From: an uncultured beta proteobacterium
GTDB lineage: Bacteria > Pseudomonadota > Gammaproteobacteria > Burkholderiales > Rhodocyclaceae
Assembly (NCBI GenBank): GCA_903933395.1
Contig: CAIZKA010000128.1
Coordinates: 1 to 11,040 of the forward strand
Direction of reading: 5' to 3'
Length of the DNA stretch: 11,040 nt
Notes under the pieces: model-generated
Database searches by the model: none
Told to the model about the DNA's origin: nothing
What the model saw: only the letters and a program-made list of their open reading frames with translations
Shown: positions 1 to 9,776 of the stretch, in pieces
How positions within the stretch are numbered: the first letter of the stretch is position 1
Layout: every line of letters starts with the position of its first letter
Position numbers and translations under genes: made by a program

Positions 1-636
<636 letters not shown>

Positions 637-640
<4 letters not shown>

Positions 641-1197
641 AAGAGTCGGATCGGTGAAGCGTTGTGGTGGTGGTAGCCGCGACGGCCTTCATAGCAGGCG
701 GAGATGTTCCTCATGTCGGCGGCTTCGTCGCCGCTGAGCATGATGCTGGCCAGGAGGCCGACTTCGCGCTTGCCGTAATCGACGGTGGCCATGACGACCG
801 GCACCCCTGCGGCCAGAGCGATGCGGTAGAAGCCGGATTTCCAGCCGGCCTGCAGGCTGCGCGTGCCCTCGGTGGCGATGATCAGGTGGAACTCGTCGCG
901 CGTGCGGAATTCCTCCGCCAGCCGCTCGACGAAGCCGGTGCGCTCGCGCCGGTTCACCGCTACGCCGCCAAGCCCGCGCATGACCGGACCGAGGATGCCG
1001 CGAAACAGCGTGTCCTTCGCCACCCACTGCGCGCCGTAGGGCAGCGCGGCCAGTGCCAGCAGTGTCATCGGAAAATCCCGGTTCGAGGTGTGCGGATAGG
1101 CGATCACCACGGCTTTCGCCGGCCGCTGCGGCAAGTCGAGCAGCTTCCAGCCCATGAGCTTGAGGATCAGGCGGGCGGGGCCGCGCAGCAAATTCAT
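637..1197 (-). CDS. lysophospholipid/1-acylglycerol-3-phosphate-type acyltransferase (PlsC family)
   Basis: A 186-residue protein of the glycerolipid acyltransferase family, which transfers an acyl chain from acyl-ACP or acyl-CoA to a lysolipid at the inner membrane. The catalytic HX4D motif is H36-TSNR-D41. A motif II-like GGVAVNR lies at 77-83, the substrate-binding ATEGTRS motif at 108-114 and a motif IV-like VPVV at 132-135. It is shorter than PlsC (about 240 residues), and the start of the domain lies very near the N-terminus, so there is no clear N-terminal membrane anchor. The C-terminus contains three consecutive histidines (176-178). The open frame extends upstream to about 1539, but the ATG at 1197 fits the family and overlaps the toxin stop (ATGA). 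Its own stop overlaps the yheS start in the same way. The acyl acceptor cannot be told from sequence; it could be a lysophospholipid or another lipid. Confidence 0.88.
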
Positions 1198-1610
1198 TCC
1201 GGACTCACCGCCAGGCGGAAACGTTTGCGTCCCGGCAAGCGGTAGGTTTCGAAGTCGTTGCGATCGAGGGTCCACACCGTATGGATGCCGGTGCTCATGG
1301 CGGCGACCACCAGCGAGGCATCGGCGAGATCCATCGGCCGGTCGGCATACTTTTCGATCCAGTCGATGGCGCGCACCAGTTCGTCGCGTCCGAGCGGCAG
1401 CAGTTCTAGGCCGCCGCGGTCGATCCAGCGATACAGCGGCAGCGTGGCGGATACCGAAGGTGCGAGGTGCGAGAACTCGGTGAGGACCGCCCAGGTCGTG
1501 ACCAATCTGCCGCGATACGCCGCGAGAAAGGACTTGCATTCCTGATGGGCGTTGTCACGCTTGTCCGCCAGCGCGACCAGCGGACCCGTATCGACGAGCA
1601 GTGAACTCAC
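1194..1610 (-). CDS. PIN-domain ribonuclease toxin (VapC-like)
   Basis: A 138-residue single-domain PIN protein. PIN toxins are Mg2+-dependent RNases that cleave tRNA, rRNA or mRNA and are neutralised by a cognate antitoxin. The domain starts at once with LLVDTGPLVAL (D7), then TEF (E45), MDLADASLVVAA (D94 and D97) and TLDRND (D116 and D119), so the full acidic metal-binding set is present and the enzyme is probably active. I chose the GTG at 1610 because it gives the usual PIN N-terminus and forms a GTGA overlap with the antitoxin stop. The longer open frame to 1847 only shadows the antitoxin. The end overlaps the acyltransferase ATG by four bases. The RNA target is unknown, and a non-toxin PIN RNase is the less likely alternative. 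Confidence 0.9.
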   Translation of the reverse strand: MSSLLVDTGPLVALADKRDNAHQECKSFLAAYRGRLVTTWAVLTEFSHLAPSVSATLPLYRWIDRGGLELLPLGRDELVRAIDWIEKYADRPMDLADASLVVAAMSTGIHTVWTLDRNDFETYRLPGRKRFRLAVSPE

Positions 1611-1900
1611 GCCGCCGGCTTCTTGCCGTGCTTTTTGCGGATCGTTGCGGCGACGCGTTCCTTGGTGCCGCCGGCGGGCTTTTTGCCGCCGCCTGCGCTC
1701 TTGCCGGCGCTGTTGCCACCCAGGCAGCCGATGAAACCGGCTTCCTGCGCCAGTTCGTAGGGCGTGCGTTCCGTCTGCGTGCCCATGAAGCGCTGCTCCA
1801 GCAATTCGACAATCACTTCCGACTTGGTGCGCTTCGCCTCGACGCAATACGTCGCCAGCGCCTGTTCAACGCGGAGGGGAAGGCGAACGGTGGTGGTCAT
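1607..1900 (-). CDS. ribbon-helix-helix antitoxin of the PIN toxin
   Basis: A 97-residue protein with an N-terminal ribbon-helix-helix fold. A DNA-contacting strand (TTTVRLPL, residues 2-9) is followed by two helices around VEQALATYCVEAKRT and KSEVIVELLEQRF. The segment TPYELAQEAGFIGCLGG (46-62) resembles the region after the RHH domain in antitoxins paired with PIN toxins. The last 35 residues are rich in Gly, Ala, Lys and Arg and probably flexible; they may wrap the toxin or bind nucleic acid. The start is supported by AGGAG eight bases before the ATG. The gene comes first in the four-gene chain, overlaps the toxin by GTGA, and lies just downstream of a perfect palindrome it probably binds. 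The pairing follows from gene order and overlap. Confidence 0.87.
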   Translation of the reverse strand: MTTTVRLPLRVEQALATYCVEAKRTKSEVIVELLEQRFMGTQTERTPYELAQEAGFIGCLGGNSAGKSAGGGKKPAGGTKERVAATIRKKHGKKPAA

Positions 1901-1921
1901 GGCGGCGGCTCCTGAAGTTGG

Positions 1922-1943
1922 CTTGTATTAACTGTAATACAAG
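1922..1943 (-). promoter_or_regulatory. palindromic operator upstream of the toxin-antitoxin chain
   Basis: A perfect inverted repeat: CTTGTATTA at 1922-1930, a four-base spacer, then TAATACAAG at 1935-1943. It is AT-rich in an otherwise GC-rich window and ends about 20 bases before the antitoxin ATG. RHH antitoxins commonly repress their own operon by binding such a site, so this is the probable operator. A weak promoter may overlap it on the minus strand (TTGCGG, 17 bases, TACAGT), but that match is poor. The hairpin is not followed by a T-run, so it is not a good intrinsic terminator for ybiT. Confidence 0.65.
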
Positions 1944-1968
1944 TCGGCGCATCCCGCAAGCAAGGCCA

Positions 1969-3600
<1,632 letters not shown>

Positions 3601-3646
3601 GGGAGTGCAACCGGTTGATGCGCCGGGGGAATTCGGCGAGGGCCGT

Positions 3647-3675
3647 ATTCTACTTGGTGCCGGGCCAGGAGTCGG
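3647..3675 (-). promoter_or_regulatory. candidate sigma-70 promoter of ybiT
   Basis: On the minus strand, CCGACT (3675-3670), a 17-base spacer and TAGAAT (3652-3647). The -10 box matches consensus at five of six positions and the -35 box at three of six. It would start transcription near 3640, leaving a leader of about 40 bases before the ybiT ATG. The rest of the 168-bp gap (3601-3768) holds no gene that I can support. Confidence 0.35.
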
Positions 3676-3717
3676 CGCCGGCGGGACGGCGGCCGGTGCA
3701 TTTTCCCGGTTAAGGCG

Positions 3718-3775
3718 ACCCTGAACGGGGGCTGCCGGGCCCCGGCGTCACCTGCTTATCGCGGCCGTTCAGGGT
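3718..3775. repeat. 11-bp inverted repeat spanning the end of the DUF779 gene
   Basis: ACCCTGAACGG at 3718-3728 is exactly complementary to CCGTTCAGGGT at 3765-3775, separated by 36 bases. The loop contains a smaller GC-rich hairpin (GCCGGG at 3734-3739, CCCGGC at 3741-3746). The right arm includes the DUF779 stop codon. No T-run follows on either strand, so a Rho-independent terminator is doubtful. An mRNA 3'-end stabilising structure or a protein-binding site are alternatives. Confidence 0.5.
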
Positions 3776-4131
3776 TGCCGGCTCAACTCGGCCCACTCCG
3801 CGTCGGTGAAGACCCGTGAGCGGGTATGGAATGCCTTGCCCTCCGGGCCCTCCAGCGAAAAGGTGCCGCCGGTACCTTCGACGACGTCGATGATGAGCTG
3901 GGTGTGCTTCCAGTATTCGTATTGCGACGTGCTCATGTAGAAAGGGCAGCCGCCGATATCGCCGAGATGGACGTCGCCGGCGCCGATGGTCAGTTCGCCG
4001 GGCAGATAGCAATTGGCCGCGCTGTTGTCGCAGCAGCCCCCCGACTGGTGGAAGAACACCGGACCATGCTTGGCCTTGAGGAACTCGATGAGTTCGAGCG
4101 CGGCAGGTGTGGCGATGACTTTGTCGACCAT
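3769..4131 (-). CDS. DUF779 family protein, partner of aldehyde dehydrogenase
   Basis: A 120-residue protein of the uncharacterised DUF779 family, which from memory is often encoded beside ExaC/AldB/AcoD-type aldehyde dehydrogenases. Visible features are FFHQSGGCCDNSAANC (residues 26-41; Cys 33, 34 and 41), GDVHLGDIGGCPFYM (52-66; Cys 62), YEYWKHTQLIIDVVEG (71-86) and a terminal FHTRSRVFTDAEW (101-113). The clustered Cys, His and acidic residues could bind a metal, but that is inference. There is no signal peptide or membrane segment. The ATG at 4131 has GGAG six bases upstream. An ATG at 4182 would add 17 residues running through the terminator hairpin and is rejected. It lies 70 bases downstream of the dehydrogenase, with a strong terminator between them. 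No biochemical function is assigned. Confidence 0.88.
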   Translation of the reverse strand: MVDKVIATPAALELIEFLKAKHGPVFFHQSGGCCDNSAANCYLPGELTIGAGDVHLGDIGGCPFYMSTSQYEYWKHTQLIIDVVEGTGGTFSLEGPEGKAFHTRSRVFTDAEWAELSRQP

Positions 4132-4141
4132 GATCGTCTCC

Positions 4142-4173
4142 AAAAAAACGGGGGCGACATGGCGTCGCCCCCG
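4142..4173 (-). terminator. intrinsic terminator between aldehyde dehydrogenase and DUF779 gene
   Basis: On the minus strand, a perfect 10-bp GC-rich stem (CGGGGGCGAC at 4173-4164 pairing with GTCGCCCCCG at 4158-4149) closes a five-base loop and is followed by seven consecutive T (4148-4142). This is textbook Rho-independent terminator architecture. The next base begins the DUF779 Shine-Dalgarno sequence GGAG (4141-4138), leaving no room for a promoter between terminator and gene. DUF779 expression must therefore come from readthrough, or the hairpin works as an attenuator or as an mRNA end that stabilises the dehydrogenase message. Confidence 0.88.
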
Positions 4174-4201
4174 CAGGCTCAATGCAGCATCGAGCGGAGC
4201 A

Positions 4202-5722
<1,521 letters not shown>

Positions 5723-5780
5723 GCTGTTTTCTCCAATGTTGTGTTTGATCGAGGCGGTTCCCTTGCGGGTCAATACCTCT

Positions 5781-5796
5781 ATCAAGCCCCGTGCCA
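5781..5796 (-). promoter_or_regulatory. sigma-54 (-24/-12) promoter of the aldehyde dehydrogenase gene
   Basis: On the minus strand, TGGCAC (5796-5791), five bases (GGGGC) and TTGAT (5785-5781). The -24 element is perfect and the spacing exact. The -12 element has TTGA where consensus is TTGC, which may weaken it. Transcription would start near 5771, leaving a leader of about 48 bases before the ATG at 5722. The neighbouring divergent gene encodes a sigma-54 activator, which supports the call. Confidence 0.6.
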
Positions 5797-5885
5797 GCCG
5801 CGCCGCCTCGCCCCACTGCCTTGAATCGGCGCTGTTTTCGGGAAATTGCCGGACGTAATCCGCTGGCGCTGCGGCGTTCCACGAA

Positions 5886-5911
5886 TTGACACCTGTCACG
5901 GAATTTGACAG
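5886..5911. promoter_or_regulatory. candidate enhancer (UAS) for the AcoR-type activator
   Basis: Three copies of one half-site lie here: TGACA at 5887-5891, TGTCA at 5894-5898 and TGACA at 5906-5910. The first pair forms an inverted repeat with a two-base spacer. The second pair, extended to CTGTCA and TGACAG, forms another with a seven-base spacer. The cluster is centred about 120-130 bp upstream of the predicted sigma-54 start, the usual place for an activator enhancer. That this regulator binds here is inference. Confidence 0.45.
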
Positions 5912-6002
5912 TTGGACATCTGGTTGCCGGCTGCCTATTGGCGTATTCCGGTATCGCTGTCTATGCTCCCGGACAAGGGCGAAGGCCCGTGGAGGAGACG
6001 CT

Positions 6003-8000
6003 ATGCCAAGATCATTGTCCGTGCCGATGCTGAGCCAGGCCCGCCGGCATCTGCTGGAGCACGGCCAGTGCCTGGCCGGTGCGCCGGACGATCACATTGC
6101 GCGCTCATGGAGGCGCAGCCTCGAAGCCGGCCTGTCGCCGGCCGGGTGCACACCGGATCCGGCAGCGGACCTCTGCGGGCATGAGCTGCGCCGGATGCTG
6201 GAGTGCAACCACGAACTGCTCGCCCACTCGCGACCGGTGATGGAGCATCTGTTCGCACAGGTCCGTCATACCCGGAGCATGGTCATCCTGGCCGACAATC
6301 GCGGCACGCTGCTGCAGACCCTGGGCGACCCGGATTTTTGCGGCAAGGCCGAGCGCGCGGCGCTGGTTTCCGGAGCCTCGTGGCATGAACGGCACCGCGG
6401 TACCAACGCCATCGGCATTGCCTTGGCCGAGACCAGCGGCGTCGAAGTCACCGGCGCCGAGCATTTCCTCGAGCGCAACGGCTTTCTGACCTGTGCCGCC
6501 TCGCCGATCATGGCCTCCGGCGGGACGCTGGCGGGGATCCTCGACATTTCCGGTGATCAGCGCAGCCGGCATCCGCATACCCGGGGCCTGGTCGGCATGG
6601 CGGCGCGAATGATCGAGAACCGCCTCGTCATTGCCGATGGCCAGAGCAGCATCCGCCTGCACCTGCATCCGCAACCCGAAGGCATCGGTACCGTCGCGGA
6701 AGGCATCATTCTCGTTTCGCCCGAAGGCCGCATCACGGGCGCCAACCGCACCGGGCTCGACATGCTGGGCCTGGCACCGGCGGATCTCGGAACCATCCCG
6801 CTCGCGGCCGCAATCGACGTGACCCTCGACGAACTGATCTCCCGCGACAGGCGTTGCCGCGGGCTGCCGATGCAACTGAGCCTGCATGACGGTGCGAGGC
6901 TTTTCGTCCAGGTTCATGCCGCGGCGGCGCCGTCGGCCGGGCGGTCCCCTGCCGCTCCGGCGGCGGCGGACGATGCCCTGGCCAGGCTGGACACCGGTGA
7001 CTTGCGCTGGCGCAGCGCGGCCGACAGGGTCCGGCGCGTCTCGGGGAAGCCCATTCCGGTGCTGATTCAGGGGGACTCCGGGGTCGGCAAGGAACTGTTT
7101 GCCCGTGCCGCGCACGACAGCGGTCCGCGCCGCGACGGTCCCTTCGTCGCCATCAATTGCGCTGCGGTGCCGGAGAACCTGATAGAGGCGGAGCTGTTCG
7201 GGTACGCCGGCGGCGCCTATACCGGCGCACGACGCGAAGGCAGCCGCGGGCGTTTGCGTGAAGCACACGGCGGCACGCTCTTCCTGGATGAAATCGGCGA
7301 CATGCCGCTGGCCATGCAGACACGCCTGCTGCGCGTACTGCAGGAGCGGCAGATTACGCCGCTCGGCGGCGGCCGGGCGGTGGATGTCGACTTTGCGCTG
7401 ATCTGCGCCAGCCATCGCAATCTGCGCCAGGCTTCAGAGCAGGGGAGTTTTCGCAGCGACCTCTATTACCGCATCAACGGTTTGACCGTGAGTCTTCCGG
7501 CTTTGCGCGAGCGCAGCGATTTCCTGGTACTGACGCGGCGTCTCCTGAGCGGTTTCAGCCCCGAGCGGGAGATCGAGATCGCCCCCGAGCTGTTGCTGCG
7601 GCTTTGCCGGCATCACTGGCCCGGCAATCTGCGCCAGTATGCGAATGTCCTCAGAACGGCCAGCGCGATGCTCGATCCGCACGAGGTGTGCATCGACTGG
7701 CCGCATTTGTCCGACGATCTGGCGGAGGAACTGGCTGGCGCGGCGCGGCCGGCCGCGCAGCCCGGTCCGGAAAGGGTAACGGAAAACCTCAAGGAGCTTT
7801 CCCGTGCGGCCGTCCGCCATGCGCTGGAGGAAAGTCGCGGCAATATTTCCGCGGCGGCGAGGCGCCTGGGCATCAGCCGGCAAACGCTGTATCGGAAGCT
7901 CAACGACGCAAGCCGGGCTGCGGCTGCACCCGTCGATCGTTCTCCGGGGGCAGCAGGATTCCCGGGGACCATGGGCCGCGGCTTGCGGCCGCGAGGCTGA
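6003..8000 (+). CDS. AcoR-family sigma-54-dependent transcriptional activator
   Basis: A 665-residue enhancer-binding protein with AcoR/DhaR architecture. A GAF-like sensor is at about 75-210 (RSMVILADNRGTLLQ; GTNAIGIALAE; LAGILDISGD), and a PAS-like segment follows at about 233-305 (GIILVSPEGRITGANRTGLDMLGL). The AAA+ domain is at about 340-560, with Walker A GDSGVGKE (357-364), the sigma-54 contact loop GAYTGA (404-409, a Phe-to-Tyr variant of GAFTGA), Walker B GGTLFLDEIG (423-432) and a putative arginine-finger region LRERSDF (501-507). A Fis-type helix-turn-helix lies at about 612-632, then a low-complexity tail of some 30 residues. The ATG at 6003 has GGAGGAG five bases upstream; the open frame to 5886 is rejected. 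It probably activates the divergent dehydrogenase through sigma-54 in response to an aldehyde, alcohol or ketone signal; the ligand is unknown. Confidence 0.93.
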   Translation: MPRSLSVPMLSQARRHLLEHGQCLAGAPDDHIARSWRRSLEAGLSPAGCTPDPAADLCGHELRRMLECNHELLAHSRPVMEHLFAQVRHTRSMVILADNRGTLLQTLGDPDFCGKAERAALVSGASWHERHRGTNAIGIALAETSGVEVTGAEHFLERNGFLTCAASPIMASGGTLAGILDISGDQRSRHPHTRGLVGMAARMIENRLVIADGQSSIRLHLHPQPEGIGTVAEGIILVSPEGRITGANRTGLDMLGLAPADLGTIPLAAAIDVTLDELISRDRRCRGLPMQLSLHDGARLFVQVHAAAAPSAGRSPAAPAAADDALARLDTGDLRWRSAADRVRRVSGKPIPVLIQGDSGVGKELFARAAHDSGPRRDGPFVAINCAAVPENLIEAELFGYAGGAYTGARREGSRGRLREAHGGTLFLDEIGDMPLAMQTRLLRVLQERQITPLGGGRAVDVDFALICASHRNLRQASEQGSFRSDLYYRINGLTVSLPALRERSDFLVLTRRLLSGFSPEREIEIAPELLLRLCRHHWPGNLRQYANVLRTASAMLDPHEVCIDWPHLSDDLAEELAGAARPAAQPGPERVTENLKELSRAAVRHALEESRGNISAAARRLGISRQTLYRKLNDASRAAAAPVDRSPGAAGFPGTMGRGLRPRG

Positions 8001-8035
8001 AAGTTCCCGAAGGGACGCAGCGCGCTGGCGCCGGC

Positions 8036-8063
8036 GACACGGCGAAATTTTGTCCGCCGTGTC
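8036..8063. terminator. hairpin between convergent genes, possible bidirectional terminator
   Basis: GACACGGCG at 8036-8044 pairs perfectly with CGCCGTGTC at 8055-8063 across a 10-base AT-rich loop. It lies in the 86-bp gap between the ends of the activator gene and the last tup-operon gene. Only a weak pyrimidine tract follows on the plus strand and none on the minus strand, so efficient intrinsic termination is uncertain. Confidence 0.5.
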
Positions 8064-8086
8064 CTTCCTGACTTTCCTGCGCCAGG

Positions 8087-8944
8087 CTATTTATCGTATT
8101 GCCGGGCGTAGGCCTCGTCGTTGTAGAGCCCTTCGCCGAAGCGGTCGCGACCGTAGTCGGCGATGATCTTCTGTCCGTCGGGTGATGCGACGAAGGCGAT
8201 GAACTTCTGCGCCGTTTCCTGTCCCGGCGTGGCGCCCGGAGCCGAGGTCAGCGCGTGATAGGTGTTGACCAGGAACTTGTCGCCCCGATACAGGATGACC
8301 AGGTCCGGCGCCACGTCCTTCTCCATGATCCAGGTCGACGAGTCGCTCATGAAGTAGGCGCCTTCGGCATTGGCGCGCTTGAGGCTGGCGGTCATGAAGT
8401 CCCTGGTCACGATGTACCAGGTCCCGGCGGGCTGGCCCCCGGCCTTTTGCCAGATCTGCATTTCCTTCTGGTGCGTACCCGAGTTGTCGCCGCGCGAGAC
8501 GAAGCGCGCGCCGGCCTTGGCCACCCGCTGGTAGGCATCGGCGGCACTTTCAGCCCGGGCGATCGCGGCCGGATCGCCCTTCGGCCCGACGATGTAAAAC
8601 TCGTTGGAGCCGATCAGGGTTTTGCCCGTCGCCCAGCCGTCCGCGATCGCCTTGTCCACCTGGGCCGGTGCATGCACCATGACCATGTCGACCTTCTTTT
8701 CCTGCAGCAGTTTGAGCGAAGCGCCGGTTCCGGCCTTGACCCAGACCATCTGGGCATCGGCGCGGCGGGCGAACTCCTCGGCCAGCAGCTTCAGCAAGCC
8801 GAGTTCGCCGGGGCTGCCGGTGGCGAGCGAGAAGCGGTTCCTGCCGGTGCCGTAGGTGGCGCCGGTTTCGGCGGCGGCGTACGCCGGCAGGCTCAGGCCA
8901 AGGGCAGCGAAAGCGGCGATTTTAAGAACTGTGCGACGCATCAT
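8087..8944 (-). CDS. second, divergent TupA-like periplasmic binding protein
   Basis: A 285-residue secreted solute-binding protein of the TupA/PBP-like family. An N-terminal signal peptide (MRRTVLKIAAFAALGLSLPAYA) suggests cleavage near residues 23-25. Shared with TupA are GTG at 72-74, a VH (residues 90-91), FYIVGPKGDPA (116-126) and SRGDNSGTHQKE (150-161). In place of the TTS oxyanion motif it has LATGSPGELG (40-49), so its ligand or affinity may differ. It starts 10 bases after the tupA stop and ends the operon. Of the two adjacent ATGs, the second (8941) is better spaced from GAGG. Alternatives are a tungstate or molybdate protein with altered specificity, or another oxyanion receptor sharing the TupBC permease. 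Confidence 0.85.
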   Translation of the reverse strand: MMRRTVLKIAAFAALGLSLPAYAAAETGATYGTGRNRFSLATGSPGELGLLKLLAEEFARRADAQMVWVKAGTGASLKLLQEKKVDMVMVHAPAQVDKAIADGWATGKTLIGSNEFYIVGPKGDPAAIARAESAADAYQRVAKAGARFVSRGDNSGTHQKEMQIWQKAGGQPAGTWYIVTRDFMTASLKRANAEGAYFMSDSSTWIMEKDVAPDLVILYRGDKFLVNTYHALTSAPGATPGQETAQKFIAFVASPDGQKIIADYGRDRFGEGLYNDEAYARQYDK

Positions 8945-8954
8945 CGGTCCTCAA

Positions 8955-9776
8955 TCAGGATTTGGCGTTCGGAAAGAACAGCTGTTCGCCGCCGATCTTG
9001 TACTCGGCGATGGCCTTCTGGCCTTCGCTCGACACCAGCCAGTCGATGAACTTCTGGCCGTCGGCCTGCTTGATGTGGGGGTGTTTCGCCGGATTGACCA
9101 GGATCACGCCGTACTGGTTGAACAGTTTCGTATCGCCTTCGACGATGATGCCCAGATCGCCCCGATTCTTGAACGAGAGCCAGGTGCCGCGGTCGGCGAG
9201 GATGTAGGCGTTCATCGAGGCTGCGGTGTTGAGCGCCGGGCCCATGCCCGAGCCGGTGTCGCGGTACCAGGGACCCTTGGCCTTGTCGAGATCGACGCCG
9301 GCGGCCTTCCAGTAGCGCAGTTCGGCGGCATGGGTGCCGCTCTTGTCGCCGCGCGAGACGAAGGGCGCCTTGGCCGCCTCGATGCGGCGCAGGCCTTCGA
9401 GGATGTCTTTTCCTGTGGCCTTGGCCGGATCGGTCTTCGGGCCGACCACGATGAAGTCGTTGTACATGACTTCCTGACGCTTGACGCCGAAGCCTTCGGC
9501 AATGAATTTCTCCTCGGCCGGCTTGTCATGAACGAAGACCACATCGGCATCGCCGCGCCGCGCCATGTCCAGCGCCTGACCGGTGCCGAGGGCGACGACG
9601 CGCACCTTGATGCCGCTGGCTTTTTCGAAAATCGGCAGCAGGTGGCCGAAGAGTCCCGACTGTTCGGTCGAGGTGGTCGATGAAACGGTGATGAAGCGCT
9701 CCTCCGCGTGACTTGCCGTAGCGGCAAGCAGGCCGCAGGCGGCGAGGGCGGAACAGAACAGGCGGCGGGTGATCAT
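8955..9776 (-). CDS. tupA: tungstate ABC transporter substrate-binding protein TupA
   Basis: A 273-residue periplasmic protein that captures tungstate for the TupBC importer. A signal peptide covers about residues 1-24 (cleavage near ASHA-EER); LAAC at 11-14 resembles a lipobox but sits inside the hydrophobic core, so lipoprotein processing is less likely. The mature protein opens with SSTTSTEQSGL (32-42), which contains the family TTS motif. It continues with ALGTGQALDMARRGDADVV (62-80), YNDFIVVGPKTDPA (105-118) and SRGDKSGTHAAE (141-152), whose Arg is a likely oxyanion ligand. The start is supported by GGAGGA six bases upstream and by an ATGA overlap with tupC. Molybdate binding cannot be excluded, but the family is generally tungstate-selective. 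Confidence 0.92.
   Translation of the reverse strand: MITRRLFCSALAACGLLAATASHAEERFITVSSTTSTEQSGLFGHLLPIFEKASGIKVRVVALGTGQALDMARRGDADVVFVHDKPAEEKFIAEGFGVKRQEVMYNDFIVVGPKTDPAKATGKDILEGLRRIEAAKAPFVSRGDKSGTHAAELRYWKAAGVDLDKAKGPWYRDTGSGMGPALNTAASMNAYILADRGTWLSFKNRGDLGIIVEGDTKLFNQYGVILVNPAKHPHIKQADGQKFIDWLVSSEGQKAIAEYKIGGEQLFFPNAKS

Noticed and set aside
661..678. Short run of GTG/GTA-like triplets
   Set aside because: It is the His-His-His codon run near the acyltransferase C-terminus, not a meaningful microsatellite.
1198..1539. Upstream extension of the acyltransferase reading frame
   Set aside because: The added residues overlap the whole PIN toxin in another frame, are Arg-rich and shadow-like, and are not part of the acyltransferase family.
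4132..4182. Alternative DUF779 start at 4182
   Set aside because: It would place the terminator hairpin and T-run inside the coding sequence and add a segment unlike the family; the ATG at 4131 has a well-spaced GGAG.
5845..5866. A second possible sigma-54 element on the minus strand with GG, ten bases, GC
   Set aside because: Only the invariant doublets match; the remaining -24 and -12 bases do not, and the site at 5781-5796 is much better.
5723..5899. Upstream extension of the dehydrogenase frame to 5899
   Set aside because: It would pass through the predicted sigma-54 promoter, does not resemble family N-termini, and the ATG at 5722 has a good ribosome-binding site.
5938..5967. Possible sigma-70 promoter for the activator gene (TTGGCG, 18 bases, TATGCT)
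   Set aside because: Both boxes are only partial matches. The two TTGACA sequences at 5886 and 5905 have no -10 box at proper spacing, so I could not support a promoter.
6105..7415. A 436-codon open frame on the minus strand within the activator gene
   Set aside because: It is antisense to the GAF and AAA+ regions of a well-supported regulator, and its composition is shadow-like.
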